Source of the DNA: Deltaproteobacteria bacterium
GTDB lineage: Bacteria; Desulfobacterota; Binatia; UBA9968
Length of the DNA stretch: 5,253 nt
NCBI GenBank assembly: GCA_005878685.1
Contig: VBLN01000327.1
Coordinates: 1-5,253 of the forward strand
Direction of reading: 5' to 3'
Made by a program: the position numbers and the translations under genes. Shown here piece by piece: positions 1 through 5,253 of the stretch; the stretch's first letter is position 1, and each line of letters begins with the position of its first letter. The notes below the pieces were generated by a model that worked only from the letters and a program-made list of their open reading frames with translations, ran no database searches and was not told the DNA's origin.

Positions 1-1
1 A

Positions 2-538
2 GGCGGAGAAGTTTATGGCCCGCCATCCTCTCCGGAATTGTTGCGGCTGAGAAACGGTCTCCTTGCTGCGCCGAATCGTATCGCAACGGTGACGACTGCA
101 TTGCTCAAGTGGGAAGAGTTTGACGTGGTGTGGGTTACGGCGAGCGCGGCGCATCTCGCCGGGCATCGGTTCCTCCAGATGTCTCAGGTATCGGGAGCAA
201 TCGATCTCGTTCAGTATCCTGAATTGGACACGACCGTGGCCGATATCTACCGCGCGACGGACGAGGCCATGCACAAAATCCTGGTGGCTCTCCCCGCTGA
301 CGCCGATATTCTTGTCGTGTCGCCCGCGGGCATGGGCCAGAATTCAAGTCGATCGCATTTGCTCCCCAAGATGATCAAGGCTGTATTGGCTCGAGGATCA
401 GGACGGACGGTCGCACCGGGTGCCATACGGGTGATGCCTGGGTTCTTTTGGTCCCTGGTCGCTCGCGGGTGAAGGCGCCTCAGAAAAATCGCTGACATGC
501 AGGGATTGACCGGTCAGCCATTATTGGAAAGTCGATGA
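2..538 (+). pseudogene. AlkP-superfamily protein, copy 1: 5'-partial, internally deleted remnant
   Basis: The reading frame is open from the window edge to a TGA at 470-472. It aligns with residues from about 154 to 301 of the intact copy downstream. Shared landmarks are EVYG, LRLRNGLLAAP, SAAHLAGHRF, SPAGMG and SRSHLLP. After the stop, the same frame reads 16 codons of little similarity and then GLTGQPLLE, which is the extreme C-terminus of the family, ending at a TGA at 536-538. Compared with copy 2, about 176 codons (roughly 530 bp) are missing, including the conserved block that carries the last metal-binding His. The junction lies somewhere between 449 and 505. The loss is a multiple of three, so the frame is kept, but the stop at 470 ends translation. 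The N-terminal third lies outside the window. It is most likely a decaying paralogue; a short truncated protein could still be made. The relation to the neighbouring copies is clear, but the exact junction is not. Confidence 0.85.
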
Positions 539-562
539 ATCAAGTCAGGACGACAAAGGGAT

Positions 563-568
563 AAGGAG
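563..568 (+). promoter_or_regulatory. Ribosome binding site of AlkP-like copy 2
   Basis: AAGGAG lies 4 bases upstream of the ATG at 573. It is the best Shine-Dalgarno match in the window. Together with the conserved MIAxLQFD opening shared with copy 3, it fixes the start of copy 2. Confidence 0.75.
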
Positions 569-572
569 CGTT

Positions 573-2108
573 ATGATCGCGGTTCTGCAATTCGATGGCG
601 TGAGCCTTCCTCATCTTCATCAATTTCTGGAGCAAGGCCATCTCCCGGGCTTTGCCCGGCTTCGTGGACGCGGCGATTGGTACTCGCTCGAAACTCCTGT
701 GGTGAGTTGGGAAGGAGCGACGTATTTTACGTTGTACAGCGGGAGGACGCTCACCGAGCATGGTCTCTATTTCCCATTTATGTGGTCGGCAGCAGAACAA
801 CGTGTCCGTCCCCAAGACTACTACCCGGCTCCTGAACCAATTTGGGATAGAATTGGGAAGTTTGGGTATCGTTCGCTCGTCATAGATCCATACGAGGGCA
901 GGGAACCGAAGTCCATCAAGGGAAAGGCGCTCGGTGGGTGGCAGTTTAAACACAAAGTTACTCTTCATAGGTGGTCTGTCCCCAGAAGTCTTGATCGTCA
1001 ACTCGAGCGTCGGTTCGGACGACCTTCCTTGGTGGAAGAAGTGTACGGCCGCCCCTCCGCTTCGCACCTCTTCAAAATGCGTAATCGACTGCTTGGCGCC
1101 CCCAAGCGTGCCGCTGAAGTCGCCGCGACACTGCTCTCAGAGGAGAGCTTCGACTTAGTTTGGATCACTTTGAGTTCCAGTCACATAGCGGGACACTGGT
1201 TTCTGGATCCCTCCAGGCTTCCGCAGGATCAGTTCGACGCGAGAATGAAAACCGACTTAGACGCTACGCTATGCGATGCCTACGCCGCCGTGGATGAGGC
1301 TCTTGCTCGCATTCTCAATATACTTCCATCGGGGACTGATATCATTGTGCTTTCGCCCAGCGGGATGGGGCCTAGTGGGACCCGCACTCACCTGTTGCCT
1401 GGAATGCTCCAGGCGGTCCTGTCCGACAAAACTATCAAAAGGAACACGACAAAGGCGGCCGGTAACTTTCTGTGGCGCCTACGGGGGGCGCTTTCAGCGG
1501 ATTTTCGGGCCTGGATCGCTCGCGTGCTGCCTGATCGCATAACACTGGGTATCACGGCTCGCTTAGAGACCCGTGGCGTCGATTGGACAAAGACTCGCGC
1601 GTTCATGATTCCAAGTGGCGACTGTGGATACATTCGCCTTAATTTAATGGGTCGGGAGCGAGACGGAATCGTGAGTCCTGAAAAGGCTGGGATGTTATTG
1701 GATCAAATTGCGTCGGGACTTCGCACCTTCCGCGATCCTGATGGCGAGCTTGCCGTCAAAAACATTGAATTTGTCTCAAATTCTCTGGGTTGCGAAACGC
1801 TCCTTCACCCGTTCCCAGACCTTATTGTGCATTGGAGCGAGCGCTTGCCGATGCACTTAGCGGGGGTGAGTTCACCGCGATTCGGAGAGGTCCCGTCCCC
1901 TGGGTGGGGTAGTGGGCGAACCGGTGAACACTGCGACGGTGCATGGGCTCTTATTGTACCCGGTTCCTCAAAGCTGAAGACGCCTACAAAGCCGCCACAC
2001 ATCTTGGACATTGCCCCCACTATTTCTTCCGTCCTCGGAGTTGATACTGACCGCCTGACTGGTCAGCCTTTGCTTGAGCGGGACTCTCACCCTGCAGGAA
2101 GTTCATAA
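573..2108 (+). CDS. Alkaline phosphatase superfamily (type I phosphodiesterase/NPP-like) protein with atypical active site, copy 2
   Basis: The protein has 511 residues and is the only intact member of the tandem array. The fold is recognised from ordered landmarks. These are FDG at 7-9 (first metal Asp D8), a nucleophile-loop-like stretch ending in YSG and EHGL at 41-65, DPYE at 105-108, GH at 207-208, SPSGMG at 261-266, and the block RAFMIPSGDCGYIRLN followed by GRERDGIV (342-367). The C-terminal half continues with PDLIVHW (415-421), GEHCDGAWAL with H453, and DIAPTISSVLGV (479-490), which is typical of the family. No signal peptide or membrane segment is seen, so it is probably cytoplasmic. 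In classical members two metal ions and a Thr/Ser nucleophile cleave phosphate esters or diesters. Here the expected nucleophile position is E47, the Asp of Asp-x3-His is H204, and the Asp-His pair is P262-S263. Ordinary phosphodiesterase activity is therefore doubtful. The substrate is unknown; the membrane-protein and glycosyltransferase neighbours suggest a role with a glycolipid or glycan precursor (inference). Confidence 0.85.
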   Translation: MIAVLQFDGVSLPHLHQFLEQGHLPGFARLRGRGDWYSLETPVVSWEGATYFTLYSGRTLTEHGLYFPFMWSAAEQRVRPQDYYPAPEPIWDRIGKFGYRSLVIDPYEGREPKSIKGKALGGWQFKHKVTLHRWSVPRSLDRQLERRFGRPSLVEEVYGRPSASHLFKMRNRLLGAPKRAAEVAATLLSEESFDLVWITLSSSHIAGHWFLDPSRLPQDQFDARMKTDLDATLCDAYAAVDEALARILNILPSGTDIIVLSPSGMGPSGTRTHLLPGMLQAVLSDKTIKRNTTKAAGNFLWRLRGALSADFRAWIARVLPDRITLGITARLETRGVDWTKTRAFMIPSGDCGYIRLNLMGRERDGIVSPEKAGMLLDQIASGLRTFRDPDGELAVKNIEFVSNSLGCETLLHPFPDLIVHWSERLPMHLAGVSSPRFGEVPSPGWGSGRTGEHCDGAWALIVPGSSKLKTPTKPPHILDIAPTISSVLGVDTDRLTGQPLLERDSHPAGSS

Positions 2109-2160
2109 GGCTTTTCCCTAGCAGAGTGAAGCATCTTTCATCCAAGGCAAGTAGGTGTGA

Positions 2161-3688
2161 ATGATCGCGATCTTGCAGTTTGACGCGGCAAGCCTAGCAC
2201 ACCTTGAGAAGTTGCTTGCGGAGGGACATCTACCGACTCTTGCAACCCTTCGGGGTCGCGGCGCCTGGTATGAGCTGGAGAACTCCGGCGGTGTACTTTG
2301 AGGGTGCCGTAGCGTACTCGATGTATACGGGCAAGGCGCTCGGTGAGCATGGTTTGTACTACCCATGGCTATGGTCTGCTGCCGAGCAACGGGTCCGGTT
2401 CTTCGATGATTTCCCGGCACCTGAGGCGGTGTGGGAACGAATCGGGCGTACCGGACGGCGGTCCCTCATAATTGATCCCTATGAAATGAGGCCGCCTCAG
2501 ATGATGCACGGGATTTTTCTAAGTGGCTGGCAGTTTAAGAACAGAGTCGTGTTGCGGACCCGCTTTCTACCTAGCCAGATGGAGCGTTGGCTCGTGCGTG
2601 AGTTGGGTCGCCCGCCAGCGGGAGAAGAAGTGTATGGGCGCCCCGCAGCTCCGGAGCTCCTGCGCTTGAGGAATAGCTTACTGGCCGCTCCCCATCGCGG
2701 GGCTGACGTGGTAGAAGCGATTCTTAAGCGGGAAGACTTCGACCTAGTCTGGATTAGCTTGAGTGCTGCCCATCTTGGAGGGCACCGGTTCTTTGATATC
2801 TCTAGATTCTCCGAGGAGATCAACCTCGAAAGGCATAGTGAGCTCGGGACAGCGTTAAAGGACATTTATCAATCAGTCGACGAGGCTTTAGGTCGCATCA
2901 TAGGTGTGCTTCCGAATGAGACGGACGTCATCGTGCTTTCACCGTCTGGCATGGGACCGAATACAAGTCGCTCTCATTTCCTGCCGGCAATGCTTGAGGC
3001 AGTTCTGGCTAATGGTCGCACGGCACCGAAGCAAAGACGCGCGCCTGCCAGCAGCTCGCTGTGGCGTATTCGCGCAGCCATCCCGACGGGCCTAAGATCC
3101 TGGATCGCCCGAGCGATGCCAGACCGTTGGGCCCTCGAGCTAGCGGCTCGTTTGGAGTTGCGCGATGTGAATTGGGCCGGCACCAAGGGATTTATGATGC
3201 CCAACGATGATGCGGGGTACGTACGCCTCAATTTATGTGGCCGGGAACGGGACGGAATTGTTGATCCGGAAAAGGCAGATGCTCTCTTGGAGAAAATTAC
3301 TATGGGACTCCAGACCTTCCGCGACGCCAATGGGAATCCTACGATTCGAAAGATCCATCGCGTATCAGAAATTGGATTTCATGGTCCCTGCGTCGATCAG
3401 TTGCCCGATCTGATCGTCCATTGGAGCGATCGGGTTGTTACGCCTCTAGCAGGCGTCAGTTCTCTTCAATTCGGAGAGGTTTCTTCACCGGGATGGGGAA
3501 CGGGGCGAACGGGATGTCATACTGGTGATGCGTGGGCGCTTCTTTTGCCGGGCTCGTCCAAACTGAGAACTCCAACCAAGCCCCCACACATCGTGGACAT
3601 TGCACCCACTATTTGTTCCGTCCTCGGAGTTGATACGGACGGCCTCGCGGGTCAATCGTTGCTTGAGCCGGGTGCAGCAATCCAATAA
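2161..3688 (+). pseudogene. AlkP-superfamily protein, copy 3: full length but frameshifted near codon 41
   Basis: The ATG at 2161 opens MIAILQFDAA, matching MIAVLQFDGV of copy 2, with a weak ribosome site (AGGT, 2153-2156). Up to codon 40 (RGRGAWYELE) it is collinear with copy 2. One extra A at 2281-2282 then shifts the frame and translation stops at a TGA at 2299-2301 after 46 residues. Removing that base restores TPAVYFEG and an uninterrupted frame to the TAA at 3686-3688, giving about 508 residues. The downstream frame alone is open from a TTG at 2204, but its first 26 or so residues are out of family register. All later landmarks are present: EHGLYYP, GGHRFFD, SPSGMGP, RSHFLP, GRERDGIV, PDLIVHW, GCHTGDAWALLLPG and DIAPTICSVLGV. 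The active-site changes match copy 2 (Glu at the nucleophile position, His for Asp, Pro-Ser for Asp-His). The coding signature downstream of the shift looks undamaged, so the lesion is recent, a sequencing error, or less likely bypassed by recoding. Confidence 0.85.
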
Positions 3689-3729
3689 ATGGAAAGAGTT
3701 AGTGCTTGGTGCGGAGTTCCAGCTCAACC

Positions 3730-3734
3730 GAGGA
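3730..3734 (+). promoter_or_regulatory. Probable ribosome binding site of the flippase-like gene
   Basis: GAGGA lies 7 bases before the in-frame GTG at 3742 and is the best-spaced purine-rich site among the candidate starts. Competing candidates are GGAAAG (3691-3696) before the TTG at 3706 and AGG (3787-3789) before the GTG at 3799. Confidence 0.4.
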
Positions 3735-3741
3735 CCTAGTA

Positions 3742-4872
3742 GTGAGTTGTGATAAAAACGGTAGGTTTACAGAAGAATCATGCCCTAGGCGACGTCTCGT
3801 GACGCACAAAAAAATACGAGACCAAGAAGTCCACGCGGTCAATGAAGGGTCTAGAGCGCTAGAGCCTAAGCCAGAGCCTCGGTCTACTCTTACACGTGTG
3901 CTCTTAATCGGCGGCCTCGCACTCTTCGCCATCCTCGTTTGGAAAAGCGGCCCGGACTTGATCGGAGGTCTTCTCTTGAGGGTAGGATGGGCCCTACCCT
4001 TGGTGTTTTTACCGCATGCCTTAGTCACTGCCTTGGAAGCGTCTGGATGGTGGTTCGCCTTTCCTCAGATTGGGTGTCCGATTAAGTTAATCGCGCTCCT
4101 GCGGTTCAGTGTTGCGGCCAAGGCAATTCAGCTTGTGACTCCGTCAATCTCGCAAGCGGGAGAGTTGCTAAAGATTCATCTTCTTCGCGTTTCTGGTGTG
4201 AGCGCGGATGTCAGCATCGCATCCGTTGTCGCCGCTAAAACAACTATCACCCTTGCAGAACTTCTATTCATAGGTATAGGGCTGGCGGCGGTCCTTAGCT
4301 ATGTCACTATTGAACCGCTCCTGGTCATGTCACTGAGCATTGGAATTCTCGTGATGTGCCTCGCTGTCGTTGGCCTACTGATTTGGCAGCGAATCGGTCT
4401 CTTCCGTCCTCTTGTCTGGGCAAGCAGGCGCCTTGGTCTTTTGACAACATTCCTAGATCGGCACGAAGAGTCCCTGTCTTCCACCGATCGTATGCTAAGG
4501 GAGTATCTAGACGAACGAAAGCGTTTCTATTTGTCGTGGCTTGGATATTTCTTGGGCTGGGTAGCCGGAGCAGTAGAAGCTTGGCTATTCCTGAGCATTC
4601 TCGGTCTGCCAAATGACCCTCTGTCCGCACTTCTTGTTCAGGCCTGGTTAGTCCTTGTTACCCGACTTACAGCTTTTGTGCCGGCAAATTTGGGAACTCA
4701 TGAGGCTGGCACGGTCATGATTTTTTCCTTTCTGGGACTTACCGCGCACAGCGCAATCGCGTTTGCCTTACTTCGACGCGTACGGCAAATTGTCTGGATT
4801 GCTTTAGGTCTCGCTATCTTAGCTAAAGTTCCTCGTGCACAATATTCGCGACTACTTGGCAAATCTTTCTAG
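3742..4872 (+). CDS. Flippase-like integral membrane protein, UPF0104 / LPG-synthase TM domain, HpnL-like
   Basis: This is a multi-pass inner-membrane protein of 376 residues if started at GTG 3742. A charged N-terminal stretch of about 50 residues precedes the first membrane segment (about 53-70). Further hydrophobic segments lie near 83-104, 165-188, 191-215, 262-289, 295-313, 324-334 and 337-361. Two stretches are typical of the lysylphosphatidylglycerol-synthase membrane-domain family: TPSISQAGELLK (133-144) and FVPANLGTHEAG (312-323). The segment GAVEAW and the ending LLRRVRQIVWIALGLAIL resemble the hopanoid-associated HpnL branch. Members of this family are thought to move or accommodate lipids in the membrane, but the transported lipid is not established. 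There is no aminoacyl-transferase domain, so it is not MprF itself. It follows the AlkP-like array by 53 bp and precedes a glycosyltransferase, consistent with lipid-linked sugar handling (inference). The start is uncertain: TTG 3706 (388 aa) and GTG 3799 (357 aa) are alternatives, and most relatives begin close to the first membrane segment. Confidence 0.8.
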   Translation: MSCDKNGRFTEESCPRRRLVTHKKIRDQEVHAVNEGSRALEPKPEPRSTLTRVLLIGGLALFAILVWKSGPDLIGGLLLRVGWALPLVFLPHALVTALEASGWWFAFPQIGCPIKLIALLRFSVAAKAIQLVTPSISQAGELLKIHLLRVSGVSADVSIASVVAAKTTITLAELLFIGIGLAAVLSYVTIEPLLVMSLSIGILVMCLAVVGLLIWQRIGLFRPLVWASRRLGLLTTFLDRHEESLSSTDRMLREYLDERKRFYLSWLGYFLGWVAGAVEAWLFLSILGLPNDPLSALLVQAWLVLVTRLTAFVPANLGTHEAGTVMIFSFLGLTAHSAIAFALLRRVRQIVWIALGLAILAKVPRAQYSRLLGKSF

Positions 4873-4925
4873 ATCGGGCTTTGCAGGACAAATGGAAAGC
4901 GACATCAATGCCCGTGGAACAATAT

Positions 4926-4931
4926 CGAGGA
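4926..4931 (+). promoter_or_regulatory. Ribosome binding site of the glycosyltransferase gene
   Basis: CGAGGA sits 6 bases before the ATG at 4938. It favours that start over the in-frame ATG at 4908, which has only a weaker GGAAAG (4894-4899) in front of it. Confidence 0.5.
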
Positions 4932-4937
4932 ATCCAA

Positions 4938-5253
4938 ATGGGGCGATCGCATCCTTTTTTTTCGGTCATAGTCCCTACCTATGAGCGCGCCGGACAGTTG
5001 TCTGTATGTTTACACGCACTGGCATGTCAGAGCTATCCACGCGATCACTTCGAGGTGCTTGTCGTGAATGATGGCAGTGAGGCGCCGCCGGAGGCTGTGG
5101 TAGATTGCTTCCGGGACAAAATCGACGTGACACTGCTCACGCAACCGCACGCCGGACCGGCCGCGGCGCGAAACAACGGGGCCGAGAGGGCAAGGGGGGA
5201 ATTCCTGGCTTTCACCGATGACGACTGCCGGCCCGCCCCCAACTGGCTGAAGG
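4938..5253 (+). CDS. Glycosyltransferase family 2, N-terminal part (runs off the window)
   Basis: The first 105 codons of a GT-A fold glycosyltransferase are visible and the rest lies beyond the right edge. The diagnostic order of GT2 motifs is present: FFSVIVPTYERAGQL at 7-21 (first beta strand and nucleotide-binding start), CLHALACQSYP at 24-34, FEVLVVNDGS at 38-47 with D45, the GPAAARNNGAERARG helix at 73-87, and FLAFTDDDC at 89-97. In that last motif the Asp triplet D94-D96 supplies the metal and sugar-nucleotide binding DxD site. The enzyme should transfer a sugar from a nucleotide sugar to a lipid or glycan acceptor; neither can be named from this part. No membrane segment is seen in the visible portion. 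The gene begins 65 bp after the flippase-like gene on the same strand and is probably in the same transcript. An alternative ATG at 4908 would add 10 residues. An in-frame run of eight T (4955-4962) encodes the two Phe residues near the start. Confidence 0.9.
   Translation, partial: MGRSHPFFSVIVPTYERAGQLSVCLHALACQSYPRDHFEVLVVNDGSEAPPEAVVDCFRDKIDVTLLTQPHAGPAAARNNGAERARGEFLAFTDDDCRPAPNWLK

Larger units (their letters stand above)
2..3688 (+). repeat. Tandem array of three diverged AlkP-like paralogues
   Basis: Three head-to-tail copies of the same gene (2-538, 573-2108, 2161-3688) are separated by only 34 and 52 bp. Copies 2 and 3 are collinear almost without gaps, share well over half their residues by eye, and are diverged at the nucleotide level, so the duplication is old. 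The array may extend further left, since copy 1 enters from the edge. Confidence 0.85.

Noticed and set aside
506..534. Possible promoter before copy 2 (TTGACC as a -35 box)
   Set aside because: No acceptable -10 box lies at 16-18 bp spacing, and TTGACC is explained as the Leu-Thr codons of the copy 1 C-terminal remnant.
540..1067. 175-codon open frame on the minus strand
   Set aside because: It lies fully antisense to copy 2, whose protein aligns with copy 3 over this whole stretch. It has no recognisable domain and no clear ribosome site, so it is a shadow.
2109..2160. Possible terminator or regulatory site between copies 2 and 3
   Set aside because: No stable inverted repeat or T tract is visible in this 52-bp gap, and it ends with a weak ribosome site for copy 3.
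2974..3330. Minus-strand open frame of 118 codons
   Set aside because: It is antisense to the conserved central part of copy 3, is Arg/Ser rich in the way of shadow frames, and has no motif. A similar shadow appears opposite the equivalent region of copy 2.
3689..3739. Short frame MERVSAWCGVP... starting at the ATG overlapping the stop of copy 3
   Set aside because: It has only 16 codons, no recognisable similarity, and overlaps the leader of the flippase-like gene.
3699..4028. Minus-strand open frame of 109 codons across the start of the flippase-like gene
   Set aside because: The + strand frame has clear membrane segments and family motifs; the antisense frame has none.
4955..4962. Run of eight T as a terminator tail or phase-variation tract
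   Set aside because: No stem precedes it and it lies in frame inside the glycosyltransferase gene, coding for Pro-Phe-Phe-Ser. One such run without comparative data does not support a switch.

Overview
This window looks like part of a bacterial surface-glycan or glycolipid accessory locus. Everything is on the + strand and tightly packed. GC is moderate, starts are ATG or GTG with short purine-rich ribosome binding sites, and the gene content (AlkP-like proteins, an HpnL/UPF0104-type membrane protein, a family 2 glycosyltransferase) fits an environmental bacterium. I cannot assign a taxon from the sequence. No rRNA, tRNA, CRISPR array, insertion sequence or convincing terminator was seen.

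Positions 2-3688 hold a tandem array of at least three diverged copies of one gene. They encode an alkaline-phosphatase-superfamily (type I phosphodiesterase / nucleotide pyrophosphatase-like) protein of about 510 residues. Copy 1 (2-538) enters from the left edge. It has lost about 530 bp of its middle, has an in-frame stop, and keeps a short C-terminal remnant. Copy 2 (573-2108) is the only intact copy, at 511 aa. Copy 3 (2161-3688) is complete except for one extra A at about 2281, which breaks the frame at codon 41.

All three copies keep the superfamily scaffold where they can be compared, but several canonical catalytic positions differ, and they differ in the same way. The usual Ser-Asp-His-Gly metal motif reads Ser-Pro-Ser/Ala-Gly, the Asp of the Asp-x3-His motif is His, and the expected nucleophile position is Glu in both copies where it is visible. 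This points to a repurposed or non-catalytic subfamily and is the most interesting signal here.

Positions 3742-4872 encode a multi-pass membrane protein of the flippase-like UPF0104/HpnL type. From 4938 a GT2 glycosyltransferase begins and runs off the right edge. Gaps between genes are short (34, 52, 53 and 65 bp), so the array, the membrane protein and the glycosyltransferase are probably co-transcribed. An inferred working model is that the glycosyltransferase builds a sugar on a lipid, the membrane protein moves or accommodates that lipid, and the AlkP-like proteins act on, or bind, a phosphate-linked intermediate in the cytoplasm. No gap without a gene exceeds 300 bases.
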